Shown here: in pieces, positions 11,670 through 24,000 of the stretch
Layout: every line of letters begins with the position of its first letter
How positions within the stretch are numbered: the stretch's first letter is position 1
NCBI RefSeq assembly: GCF_030272615.1
Contig: NC_081410.1
Span: 220,709,415-220,773,414 of the forward strand
Length of the DNA stretch: 64,000 nucleotides
Source of the DNA: Cryptomeria japonica
Taxonomy: Eukaryota; Streptophyta; Pinopsida; Cupressales; Cupressaceae
Direction of reading: 5' to 3'
Position numbers and translations under genes: made by a program
Notes under the pieces: generated by a model
What the model was told of the DNA's origin: nothing
The model's input: the letters and a program-made list of their open reading frames with translations, nothing else
The model's database searches: none

Positions 11670-13253
11670 TGGTGTAGGAGCACCCTTCCAAGCTCTCCCT
11701 CCTTCTTGTTTTGTTGGTGTTCTACTTCTTTTGAAGCCTTTGTATCTAAAATAATGAGCCATGTGCTCATAGGTCCTAGTTAGGGTCCTAATTGAGATCT
11801 TAAGGGTTATAAGTCAAGATTGAGGATTTCTTGAAACTTGAGGGTATGTGTGCCTTGGAGGTGTTTAGGGGTCCTTTATAGCATGGTGGTGTCCTTAGGT
11901 TGGCCCAATGTGGGTCTAGGAGTCATGAAAAGCGACATTGGGAAAGTTGCTCAAAAGTTGCAAAAGTTGCATGACAACTTTTAAAAGTTATCAAGCAACT
12001 TTTCCACCATGATGGCTAATTCTTTAGGTTAGCATGGAAAACCCTAGTATGGGCACACAGACTGAGGTATGGGTAGTATAAGTATTTCCAAACCCTAAGT
12101 TAATGGGTTGGATGTCAGACATTATACAGCCCTAGCAAAAAGACCAGACTGAGACTGTAAAAGTGTTACCAGTCAGTTTGAATGAAGCAACCAAGCAAGT
12201 TAATGGATTGAGATATGTCCAACACTATGTGGAATGTCTTTCATGGTGTAAATACTTTCATTTCAAGCAACTAGTTTAGGTGTTTATTTGCAGATTGAGT
12301 GTGTTTGTAAATAGTTTGTAAATTGTCTTCTTACTGTCCAGTTTTGGACAGGATTGTGTAAATGGCTGCATAACTCCATTCCCCGTTGTGGAACCACCAT
12401 CAAACCATGGGGAATGAGAGTGAAGACCTTGTACCATACTGAAAAACAATCAGGGCCCTTGAAAATGGAGGGAGGCCATCAAGAGACCCAATCCTAGGCG
12501 AGACTGAACAGTGCCCGGCTAGGAGAGGTTAAGTTGCAGAGGTCTTAGAGAGCAAGGTTGGATAGAGGAAAGTACACCCTTTGGAGGAGGTGTAGAGGAG
12601 TGTATGAAGCATAAATGGTGTGAAGGAGGAGCCTCCACCAATCCAGACAAAGTGTCTTAAACACAAAACACTCACTATGACCCAGGCAGACCACAAAACC
12701 CTTAAAAACCCTAAAATTCGCCCAAGGCACTGTACGGCCACTTGGAGGCCCAAAACCTAGAAAATACTTGAGCCCTTGTCAATTGAATGGTAGTCTATTT
12801 TGGTAGTTTGGGTTTTGTATGCATCATTTGTGAGAGAAATCCCTAAAGGACCAGGTAGGAGGCCTAATTGGTCCTAATCCTTGTAGCCCTGTTTTGTAAG
12901 CAAAAACACAAAACAGTGAAACCGGTAGAAAGGATGAAGGTAGCAACTTCTTGGGGGCACATGGAGGGATGTAAAACATGGTTTAAGACCTGATTTAACC
13001 TTGCTAAGACCCTGGAAGGTTTAGAACAAGCATAGCCCTTATTAGCCATAGTAAGGGGTTTTGAGTCTCATGAGTAGGTGAGACCTTAGGAGCAGCAAAG
13101 CAACTCATTGGTGGGTGGATTGGGAAAGGTCAGGGGATTCCTCAAGCAAAGGAAGTCTTAGAGACCCTAGGGTGTGAGGAGAACACCAGGTGATCCAAGG
13201 AAAGGATCCAAGAGCATAGACTAGGCTAGTCTATCCCAAGCACCAACCCATCA
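11670..13253 (+). repeat. Chromovirus 3' LTR
   Basis: Starts TGGTGTAGGAGC, ends CCATCA, 1,584 bases. It is close to the 5' LTR but has 21 extra bases near 11983 and lacks a few bases near 12700. The TG...CA ends and match to 5398-6970 fix the element boundaries. Confidence 0.9.
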
Positions 13254-16200
13254 GCAATGTATAATGAAATTACAAGCACTCCAATGCCTAGGTTGCCTGT
13301 GTCTTATAGAGATTGCATTCAACTCGGAAGTCAAATAGAATTGGCTGACTGGTTCTTCATGGAAGAATTCACTGTGTTAAGGTTTTATGGATTAGCAGTA
13401 AAAGCATACAGACTTCCAATACATGTGACAAAGAGGGTAATTGCATTGGAGTATGTATGACAACTGGAGAGCACAGATAGGCACTTCCATGGTTAGCAAA
13501 AGAAGAACATATTTCCTTCCTTGCTTTTCTCATGTGGAGGGTTGGCATTTGAGAGAAAAGCATTCAATGTGGCACATGAATTTTTGACAGGTTTTAACTT
13601 TGGTGATAAGGGTCTCTGGCAGTATGATCCAATCGGTGTAGTTCAAGCAAGGCTTAAGAAAAATGGGAACTCTTCAGCATTATGTCAACATGAAAGTAAA
13701 CCATTGCTAGAAAAGCTTAGAAACATGGACTCCTGGGATGAGGTTAAAGAAGATATGGAGAAAATTGCAGCTAACAATAACATTTTAATAGAAGAAATTT
13801 CATCACAAATGATGGCCTTGCACACACAAAGGACAACAAAGGAGGGCCAGGACATCCAAAATAGGAGGTCCTACAATTTCTACTAAATCTGCTAATCCAT
13901 CTAAGAAAACTATTCCCAAATCAATTCTGCACGAATGTAAAGAGAATTATTGGACTCAAACCAAAATAAATGATTTTTGGACTATGAGGAGGAATCTCGA
14001 TGAACCAAAGACAAGTGCAGAATTTGAGACCATCGACAAGCATGGATAATTTAGCAAATTGTGGAATATGGAGCATCCCACAACAACACATGACAGGAGT
14101 GAAGATGATGATCAATTTGAGGTTGAGGCCACTCAAACAACTACTACAGTCCCTAAAATATTAGGTGCAGTCCATGAGGCAATGTAAGACAAATATAGCA
14201 AAGGAGCAAGCATTGTGGAAAAAATGATTTTTGAAGGTGGTGGTCTAGGTCCCAAAGGAGAGGGCATTTGGTATCTACTTCAGGTACAACTTCCATCAGG
14301 GTCAAAATCAAAAGGTCCTGTTAAACCAGTCATTGGACTTGATTCTTCAGATTCATCATCGATAGGTACTACTCATTACCCTTAGGGTCCACCTACATTT
14401 GTTTCAGGTTCAAATCCATAACCACCACCACATCATGGTATTCCCATTGGTGGTGACTCAAGTGCCATTGCCACTAGTGGAGAATCTGGGGATAGTATTC
14501 CTATTATTATTTAGTCAAGTGTCATTGTGATTGGTGGGGTTGGCATGGGTACTACTACTGGTACTAGTTGTCTTGGTGTTGGACAAGGGCAACAACAAAA
14601 AATCTCTCGCAAGAGGCCACTGGTGGTAGATACTCAATCTCATACTATTGAGAACCCTATATCAAGTGCCACTGACTCTACAAATCAATCATTTGCAGCT
14701 TCAGATCACACACCTCAAAAGATTATGAAAACTACACATGAAAGTGTCAGTGGGAGTGGGATAGGATCAGGAACTGTTGTTGGTAATCCTAGTCAAGCAT
14801 TAGTTAAAACCACAGGAATAAGTGGAACTGGAGCCTATGGTATTCCTATGTCACCTTTCAAACATTCAATTGCTTTAGCAAGCCAAGATTTTATATTTCG
14901 TGATTACTATGAAAAATATGAACACACAACAAAAGCAAATCAACAAAAAAAGAAAGCATTTCATAGGGTTTCCCTGACTGAAGTTGTAAACGAACAACCT
15001 GCAAGGAACAAGGTATTTCCAACATATGACCCACAGAAAGATATGATGGAGTTCATGGTTGTTATGCCCTCGGCCCCAACTAAAGATAAAAGTCCACCAC
15101 ACAGTTAGATAGATCCCTCTGAATTTCAAGTTAGCACCCTCCAAATGGATTTTTCCAAAGTACATAATGTGGACAAAATTAGTGTGTCAAAAAGGACTAG
15201 CGAAGTGGTCTACACTTCACTGCTAAAGGTGGAGAGAGAAAAAAATAAACTGGAGAAACAAATAGAAAAGTTACAGGCAGACCTGGAAAATGAAAAAATC
15301 AAGGAGGAAAGTAGCAGATAGCAAGTGCAATGATTTACAAAAAAGGATAAAAAATTCAAGCTCTGTAGTAGAAATTGCATAGCAGGAGAAGATGGATGCA
15401 AAATTGAAGGACCTGATAGAAAAAATGGCTAAAAACAGTAAAAAATTTGATGAGGAAAGAGCCAGTTTTAAAAAATTATAAAAAATTTATGAGTCTACTG
15501 CTGCCGAAATGAGAAAATTACAGGACCTATTGGATCATGGGAAGGAAAAAGAAAAACATTTGCAAGAGGAAGTAGAGGAAGAAAGAAAAAAATGTGCACA
15601 AATGAAAGAAGACCTACACAATGCAAATGATAAAATACAAACTTTGGAGGATATATGGAAAGATAATATGAAAATACAACGAAGTATATACAAGAAAACA
15701 TTTGGCAGCAAATAATGCAGAGGAGTGACAAGTTGTGTGAATGGTTTCAATTGACTGAAAGTCTGAGACTAATTTATATGAAAATCAAAGGGCACTATGA
15801 GAAGAGCACAAATGTTTATTCAAAAGAGGATATGGAAAAAAAGATTCTAAAAGTAGTCTATAGTTCCACTGACAGCTACTTGGCATCCAAGGGAATTAAG
15901 AGCCGCATTGATGCCACAATTAAGACATCATCTATCATTCAAAAATGCCAGAAGCTAAGGGAAACATTAGAAGTTATAGAAAATTGTGGAAAAAAGATCT
16001 TGAAGCTGCAAGAAAAGAAAAATAATTTGATTAAACTTGGTTTTCCTAAGACCGTTGACCCATCAAATAAATTCATTAGAGAAGAATCTTACAAAAAAAG
16101 CATGGATATAAAAGTGAAGTCTGATTTAGACTTGCTTCCAAAGGACACAACTCCCCAAAGCTTTCTGGAATTCATCCAACCATTTACAACTCTAAATTTG

Positions 16201-16347
16201 GTATTGGATAAAACAGTGATGTCAAGTAAATCTTCTAAATATGGAATGTTGATGAAGTTGGAGTTGACTTTCCATAGTTTACAGAATATTGACCTTCCAT
16301 CAGACGAAGAGTGGAGCACCCTACAAAAACTAGCACAAAAATCTTAA
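13254..16347 (+). pseudogene. Large unrecognised gene: globular N-part, G/S/T-rich linker, coiled coil
   Basis: About 1,030 codons can be followed from 13257 to the TAA at 16345, with frameshifts near 13870, between 15310 and 15500, and near 15715, and about a dozen stops. The N-part contains LPVSYRDCIQLG and ADWFFMEEFTVLRFYG. The middle (14350-14900) is rich in Gly, Ser, Thr and Pro. From 15200 to 15700 charged heptads (KLEKQIEKLQADLENEK) predict a long coiled coil. The tail (15721-16347) is a soluble, Lys-rich domain ending TLQKLAQKS. I do not recognise the family. The lack of introns and the hAT transposase lying tail-to-tail 1 kb downstream suggest a transposon-borne accessory gene. Its 5' end was separated by the chromovirus insertion. 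Confidence 0.6.
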
Positions 16348-16417
16348 GAATCATAGTATGTATTGCACAATTTTCTTCTTTTACTCTTAATTTCAAGGTT
16401 TTAGGTTTTTTTTGTTT

Positions 16418-16565
16418 GCTATTTTGCTAATCCAGCCTATGAATCTATGATGCACTCGCTATTGCTATTTTGCTAATCCAGCCTATGAATCTATTTTATG
16501 AATAGGAAAACACCAGCACTCGCTATTGCTATTTTGCTAATCCAGCCTATGAATCTATGATGCAC
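16418..16565 (+). repeat. Short tandem repeat (three units)
   Basis: GCTATTTTGCTAATCCAGCC followed by TATGAATCTAT occurs at 16418, 16464 and 16528, with slightly different spacers (46 and 64 bases). It lies directly after the stop of the preceding gene. Confidence 0.85.
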
Positions 16566-16860
16566 AATGCAAAACTTCAGCCAATAAATTTGTATTCTCA
16601 AATTATCCCTTGCTTTAACATTTATGCATTTATCTATTTATGATTAGTAGGTTTTAGGCACTGCTATTATCTATGTTTAATTTGTCATGGCGTGAATTAA
16701 TATTTAATTTTGAACTCTTTTTTTTTAATAAGAGACATCAAACATGTAGTAGATGTTAAATTGCTAATACGGTCCGTGATGGCCATATAAATATGGGTTG
16801 AGTTTGTGATTTTGATGTTCAGTCTTCACATGTTGCAAACTTGCAATTCGACCTGAAGTT

Positions 16861-17067
16861 GTTGTTGCTCCCTTGTTTCTATAAAAGGGAATTCAGGGTC
16901 ATTTGCAAAGGGTTCTGAAACTTTGTATTCACTTTTGGATGGACATTGGAGAATCACACAGGAGCTGTTGTTGCTCTCATGTTTCTATAAAAGGGAATTC
17001 AAGGTCATTTGCAAAGGGTTCTGAAACTTTGTATTCACTTTTGCAATTTGCATGGAGAATCACACAG
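16861..17067 (+). repeat. Tandem duplication, period 106
   Basis: The block beginning GTTGTTGCTC and containing TTTCTATAAAAGGGAATTC and CATTTGCAAAGGGTTCTGAA is present at 16861 and again at 16967. It is part of the AT-rich stretch between the unknown gene and the hAT transposase. No gene is seen in 16348-17420. Confidence 0.85.
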
Positions 17068-17420
17068 ATTGGTGTATTACTATCGAATGAATTGTATCAT
17101 ATGACTATATTTTGAAAGAATTAATGAAAATCTAAGTTCTCGACATGTGTATTATTATTGGATGAATTGTATCATATGGTTCTGAAATATATCACATAGA
17201 TTTGAGACTCAAACATGTATAAATAAACAATAAACATCTCTATATCAATAAACACATTATGGTTTTTTTATTATTATGCTATTTTAAATCTAGAAATAGA
17301 AAGTTGAAAAATACAATTACAAATCAATATTAAATTCTAATTGCAAAAAGTAATATGATTTTGTAATATGAATGATGAGATATAGTAATAAGATTAATAA
17401 ATACCGCTCTCTTACAGTTG

Positions 17421-20129
17421 TCATTCATCCTCATCAAATTCAGAGCTTTCTTGATCCTTGTCTGTGGTTTGAGTTTCTTCACTCTGAGTTTGCATACCTT
17501 TGCCGAACTGCATCTCAATGCTACCAGTAGGTCCAGTACATGGGGCAATAGTCCCACTGGCACTTTGGTTTGAAGTGTTTCCCAAACCTCTTCTTTCACA
17601 TTTGGACCTCCAGATTTGCAGTGCCCTATCGTAAGGAAAAGTGTGGACATCATACCTAGATGTATAGAACCTCAAGCAATTTTCCAAATTTTTGTCTAGT
17701 TTGTTTTTTAGCTTTGATTTTAGGAACCCTGAAGCACTGAAAACTCTCTCATCTTCCACCGAACCCAATATCATGGTAAGACATAAATCAGCAAGCTTCA
17801 CATATTCTGGCATTGAATCACGCAACATTTTGTTCTCAGCTATAGTTTTCCAAAGCCTTGTTATCGATCCCTCTTCGTGGGGGTTCTCCATTTTGCCATA
17901 TTGTTCTCTCATAGTGTATGCAAAATGAGATGATTTCTCTCAAAGATGACTTTCATCTAATATTCCATTTATAGTTACTCCATTCAATTCTCTGGATGTG
18001 CAAAATTGTTTTATCAAAATCAGTAGCTTACTTCGAAAATTAGATGCAATGTTGAGGCTCCAATAATGAGGAAACACAATAGACATGGCTTCGAGAAGAT
18101 TATCAGGAGGGAATCTACTTCTAATTTGTGAGGAAAGATCATATGCAATTTTCTTCACAGAAGTAGTTACAATCTCAACAATCTTGTCGAAATCTTCCCT
18201 TGTAACTCCTGCTAGTTGCTTCCTAGGGCGCTTTCCTGGTTCTTCGGGGTTGACCGTGGCATAGAAGTGCATTGGTATCTCAACTCCCCGTATATTGGCA
18301 CATACCTCCCCATCTGCACCAATTTGTAAAAAGTTATCAGGATTGTTCAAATCTGTGAGTGTCTGCCACTTAACAAATTTTTCATCAAATAGTGTTGGTT
18401 GATTTCGATAGAGATTGTCGAGAGTCATGCATGTCATCTCACACAGTGTAGCATATTCTGCAATATACATAGCTCTTTTTTGGGCAGCCTTCATAATATT
18501 CCTCATTTCCTCTAGCATGGGCAGAAGAGCTGCTAAATTTAAGAGTGTCTTTAAATTACTTAACCTACGAAGAAGTTCAGGAAATTTCGGTTGATCTGAT
18601 TCATCGTGAGTTGTGTGAAATAGTCCAATCAAGGATGGATATTCTGAAAACACTCGATGCGCAAAACCATCCAAAGAGATCCATCTGGTATCATTATCCT
18701 TGAGAAGCTTGTTCCCATCAATTATTCCATCAGTAAAGTGTTGAAATTCCATAAATCGCTTGGGACTTCGACAGAAGTGTGAGTAGAGCTCTCTGATTAA
18801 AATTTCAATATTTTTAACCAAAGCAAACTTGCTCACAATTCCAAAAGCTAGATTCATTTTGTGAGCCATGCAGTGAATTGCAGTAATGTACAGTGCAAAT
18901 GAAGTTTTAATATTTGTACAAAGACCGTTCCTGTGACCCTCCATTACTGAAGCTTCATTTTCTCCAACACAAACCAATTTTTTGGCTACCGGCATGTCAT
19001 CCATACCTCAATATTCAATTAAACTTGTCTTTACTAGTTGAAATAAATTTTTCATTGTCGCACTCTCCTTCATTTTAGCAACAGATAGTAGATGAGGTTG
19101 GCGGGTATGATTCTCTATAGTATAAACATGCATGCATACATATGAAGTATTGTCTACTGTCGTAACTTCATCTAAAGAAATTGCAATAAAGTTTGACTCT
19201 CTTATTTTTTCCTTTACATCTTCTTTTTCAACCTCAGCAAGACAACTTGCCCATTCCCATCCACTGTTTACTGACTAGTGTCTATTAGGATAGTTAAGAA
19301 CTTTCAAAAAGTGTAATAAACCACTAATTCATGGGAAATATGTCATAGCACGCCCTCTACTCAAAATATAAAAAACAACGCTTAACTGAACAACTTTTCC
19401 CAATTGTTCTAATTGCATTGCTTTTCCAAAAATGACTTCAATAGAAACTTTAACTTCAGCAGGCTTCGTCTATATTTTCTCATGAAAATAATACTCTTCG
19501 GCATTCCTCACATTCTTACATTCCTCCTTTGTTTTCCATCTTATCACTGATTTTTCAACCCCATCTATCATTTTTTTTTCATAAACTTTACCCATATGCT
19601 TTTCTATGGTGTCAAATTTTAGCTGCAACCTAATTTCCTTGTTATGTTTCCAAGTGTAAATCTTACACCTGTATTCTATTGCAGGCTCCCCTTCAAATGG
19701 ATTCTCCACTGGTTCAATGAATGGATACTTTGATGCCCTATTAATTTGAAAATTCCTCACTGACATATCCCACTCCCGATCCTTTTTTGATTATGGTTCA
19801 CCCTTTTTTGATATAGCTTTTCTTTTCCCCTTCCATGCATTATCATCAATGGCATTATCACCCAAGTCAATTATATCATTCCGGCTAACTTGGGTATCTA
19901 CCAGATAATCTTCTTCAAGATGATCCTGATCTGAGATATCAGGTTCACCATCGTCTTCAACATGTGGTGTAGGTGGCGAATTTTGTACTTGTACTTGTGA
20001 TGATGTACCTTCCTGATTTTCACAACAATCTTTTCCAATGCCAAAGTACGAAGACAACATTTTTCTTTTTGTTGGCCTCTCCTGGCCTTCCCCACATTCA
20101 GGTTTCTTACCCCTCTTCCTGTTCGACAT
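17421..20129 (-). pseudogene. hAT-superfamily transposase (ZNF862-like)
   Basis: One frame of about 903 codons runs from ATG 20127-20129 to TGA 17421 without frameshift, broken by several stops (for example at 19791, 19470 and 17940). Order: basic N-terminus (NRKRGKK); a degraded BED-type zinc finger (RCKIYTWK...EKHMGK, about 19570-19690); the RNase H-like catalytic core (SLDEVTTVDNTSY near 19190, IHCMAHKMNLAFG near 18860); and the hAT dimerisation tail (VEDERVFSASGFLKSK, about 17700-17760, then YDRALQIWR). It would cut and paste a hAT element. In the second catalytic motif the usual Asp is Asn (AAT, 18957-18959). The C-terminus is acidic. No terminal inverted repeats were found by eye. Confidence 0.88.
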
Positions 20130-20387
20130 CTCCAACGAAATAAAGGCTACCAAAAAAATATCAATTTGTTGAAGAAGCAATAATAGACTATAATGTATAA
20201 TATACCACTTCAAAAATATGATCGCTCACCTTTAGGCTTTAGGTCACTAGCAGTCACCAATGCAGTCAACAACAATGATTTTCCTTGGTCTAAAACTTCA
20301 CTATTGATCAAAATTCAGAGCCTAGAACCCACCAGATTGTGTTGAGATAGATCTGATATTTGCATGTATTTATATCAATCCTTATAT

Positions 20388-20870
20388 GGCGAATTCCACA
20401 AGAATTTTATATGGTATACAAATATTTGGCGAATCCTACATAACTATAACACGACTTATGTAATTTTTGAGGCAATTATAGGTCATCCAAATACGACTTA
20501 TATAATTTTTGAGGCAATTATAGGTCGTCTAAATAATTGGCGAATACAATATAGTTGGCGAAAGTTGGGGTGAATGGAGACACATGTCGGCAATATGTCG
20601 AGCGAATTGGGTCCCCCTGGCTAACAAATATTCACATGCCTATAGGCGAATTAAGGTCATCTATTAAGGCAACCTTAGAGAGTGTAGGTGAAAAAATTAA
20701 ATTTACCATGTGTCCACCATATATTGTATTGGCGAAATCATCGCATAGAAACATTTAATTGCATAAAACATATGGCGGTCGGGCCATGACTTTGACGGAA
20801 ATTGATAATGTTCTGGCAACATGGCCACCCCCAGTCGGTACAAAATATTCGCCATTTCCCAAGTCGCCGA
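20388..20870 (+). repeat. Cluster of GGCGAA motifs upstream of the hAT transposase
   Basis: GGCGAA occurs at 20388, 20428, 20539, 20557, 20645 and 20731, and inverted as TTCGCC at 20848, with a related TCGCCGAA near 20863. This density is unusual in AT-rich DNA. hAT ends carry subterminal repeats bound by transposase, so this may be such an array. Confidence 0.5.
20451..20534 (+). repeat. Tandem duplication, period 42
   Basis: The unit ACGACTTAT(G/A)TAATTTTTGAGG to GGTC(A/G)TC(C/T)AAAT is repeated twice head to tail at 20451 and 20493 with three differences. Confidence 0.85.
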
Positions 20871-21099
20871 AGTGAAAAATTCACCATTGGCAAATATTCA
20901 CCACTAAAATAATCTCTGCTATAAATGTCCAAGAGATTGGGAACTTGATAGGTTGTTCTCTTTTTGTGTTTGTTTCATTGGATATGATAGAGATTAAAAA
21001 TACAAGAATTAGGATAAATAGTGAAATATTAACAATAAACAACATCAAAAGATAAATGCAAAACTGGAAATCATTTGACATGTACATAACTACAAAAGG

Positions 21100-24000
21100 G
21101 ATGCAAAGAGGAACCTGTCAAAGAAATATGAGCTCAAATTGGGTGGACGGCTAGGTGCCCTATTACAAATGCTAAATAGGAATCCAACTGAATTTGAGGG
21201 CTTCCAAACTATCTTGTGATCAAGTTGCGAGTCAAAACACTTGAACTATGTCACTTGTCATCCTATTTCTTGGCCAATATGATGATTAATTTCCTGTCTC
21301 TATCTACACTATTCTCCCATACCTTCAAATTGAGTTTTGAACCTATTTCTAAGCTTGCAAATGCTCAAAATTAGAGGAAAATAGTTTTTGGTTTATAAGG
21401 GTTTGCCTAGGTCAAATGTTGGGTTTGAAATTAACCTTATTAATGATGAATTGATAGAAAATAAAGCTTACCCTTGTAGGGAAAAGACTAAATCTGAAAT
21501 TAAATTCTTGAATGGAAATGTTGAATTGAAATGATTATACCTCAATTGATGATGCAATTCTCTTAGGATAAGTCATCCATGTGCTGGTGCAATAACATGA
21601 TAAATCGTCACAAAATCCATCATGAAAATATAATTGAGGATTTCTTGTTGTAGCTGGATGCTCCTTATACTCAGATATCCTCTTAAATTGAAATGACATC
21701 TCTTGAATTGTAAGAATGAGATGATGAAATGAATTAAAGGCGATGTTTTATATGGGATTCTCGAGGTAATTACACTTTTTAGTTCACTTTAAATGGCCAT
21801 ATCCCAATTTTGAGGATAGATCTGGAAATGTCAAGGCTGACACTTTACTCCTAAAATTTTAGCCAAAAAGTGTCACACTTTAGACTTGTCTGAATTATCC
21901 CGACAAAATAGACCCAAAGTTTAAGGGAAGTAGAGATAATAGGGCCTAATACCAAATTTATAATTTACATTAATATTGATGACATGGGGGGAAAAGTACA
22001 TTTAAATTCAAATTAGGATATAACCTGAAAAAAATTTAAATTATATATAAGAAATGACACACTTACCATAAGGGCCCAAAGAGGAGGGTGTTGAAATTTT
22101 GAAATAAGAAAGGACCCATATTCTTGAGTTAAGGATTAATTCAAGGCAAGAAAAGGTCCCAATATGCTTAGAGGAATGAGAAAAATAAAATGAGTGGCGA
22201 GGAGAGTATGAAATTAGAGTCATAATCATAGTACAATTTACGACACTACAACAAGGAAAAGGGTATATCAAAGTCAAAGAGAAAGAAAACCTAACACAAA
22301 CTATCACAAGAGGGTTGTAGATCTCTCAGCCAACAAGTCACCCCTAGAAAGCGATACATTTTGTAAGGGACATGTCCCATTAGTAAAATATATGTATATA
22401 ATAAAATTTAATATAACATAGAGATATATAGATAGCTAGAGATAAAAGAGAGTATTAGTGAAGAACACATAAATGATAAGGAGAATAAGTGATGTATATT
22501 TAGATAGATGTGTGATAGACAAGATATAAAATAGAATGATGGAAATGTAATATAAGTTATATCAATGCATGGATCTTGATCTATCGCTATATAGTATGTT
22601 ATTAATGTCATTTAATTTTTGTTTATAACTTATTTTTCAACCTTATTTGATTATAGATTAATCTATGATCCTTCTCCTACTACTGAGTATGGAGTATAAA
22701 TACAACACAGAAAATACTTGGACCACATAATTGTGATCCATGATCCCCAATTTTATTGCTAACATGTACTTTTCTATTTTTTGCATTAAAAAATAAATTG
22801 AAAATTTTAATTTAAGAAGTGAAATTGGATGCCTTATTTCAAGGCAAGTGGAGTATGCTTTGTGGACTTTTTAAAGGGTCATTTTAAGATCATGTTTTAA
22901 TTTTTTTAGCCCTTTTTTATTTCGTGATTTTGTGCCTTTTTTTCCATGTCAAAGTATTTTGTGTTGAGACATGATGAACCTAGGATGAAGGTACTAGATT
23001 GTCATAATGAAGTGGCTCTTAAAATTTGTTGAGGCACAAAGGGGCCCAAGGATATATTATATGGGATTTTTCTTAATAAGTGACAACAAACAACATTGGG
23101 GATATAAAATTAACCAAGATAATCTTTACTATGACATATCCAGAGTATTAGTATAGGTTTGATATGACCATAAAAGGCATGCCCACTCTAGGATGATTGG
23201 GATTTACAAGCTTAGTTCATTTCACGGTGATTTGATCATACTTGGCTCTGCTTAGCCATCCATTTGATCTTTGAAATGAAACTATTTGCCTCTTGCCTAA
23301 CATATTATCCTTGTGCATATGAGTAGATGTATTTCTTGTGCCATTGGTGATTGTTCCTAATGATGATTTTATGTTTATGCCACTAGTAGTTGTGCCCAAT
23401 TATGATTTCTTATTACCATCAGTGATTGATCCTAGTGAATTAATTATGTTTCTTCCCAATGAATGTATTTTGAGATCCATCTTGTGATGTTGATTAAGTT
23501 ACTCTTGCGTGATGTGTATGTTTTATGTATGTTCCATGTATATAATTTGTATAATCCTTAATGTGTCTGGTGTGAGTGTGTACTTGTGGTCCACGTGACT
23601 ATCTCTTAAAATGATGACAGTGGACCTAAGGGTACCATGTGGTTGGGTAGTGTGTAAACCACCATTGGGATTCAAAGGTATTGGGAAGAGCTCCAAGATC
23701 ATGATCTAGTTGGTAAATAATCTCTATTTATTTATTTCACTGTTGTAATGTTGGAAAAATTATTTAAATAATTTATGAGTCATTTATATCTTGTAATATG
23801 TAATTTGAACCTCCTTGAGTGGATGGATTCATTTTGTAGTTTGAATGTCTTTGTGTGTTTTGATGTTGAAGTAAAACACACATGTCATCTTAAGTATGAT
23901 CTTAAATTCATTAAAATGTATGTAAATGAACTTAGATAACATTTGGATTTGGGTTTAAAATGAACTAAATGGGTTAGAAAACATCATATCTCTAGCTTGG

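Larger units (their letters stand above)
5398..13253 (+). mobile_element. Complete Ty3/Gypsy chromovirus (Reina-like), inserted in a gene
   Basis: Two long terminal repeats flank a gag-protease-RT-RNase H-integrase-chromodomain frame, the Ty3/Gypsy order. The terminal chromodomain makes it a chromovirus. The RT text around [22 protein letters not shown] is typical of the Reina clade, though the element is longer than most Reina copies. The five-base flanks are CCAAT (5393-5397) and GCAAT (13254-13258), one mismatch. The coding frame has eight stops and one frameshift, so the copy cannot move by itself. It interrupts the plus-strand gene at 5300-5397/13254-16347. Confidence 0.93.

Noticed and set aside
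16418-16565. CRISPR-like repeat-spacer pattern
   Set aside because: Three imperfect units with unequal spacers in plant DNA; an ordinary tandem repeat.
22362-22373. Perfect palindrome GGGACATGTCCC
   Set aside because: A single 12-base palindrome in a long region, with no partner or context to support a site.
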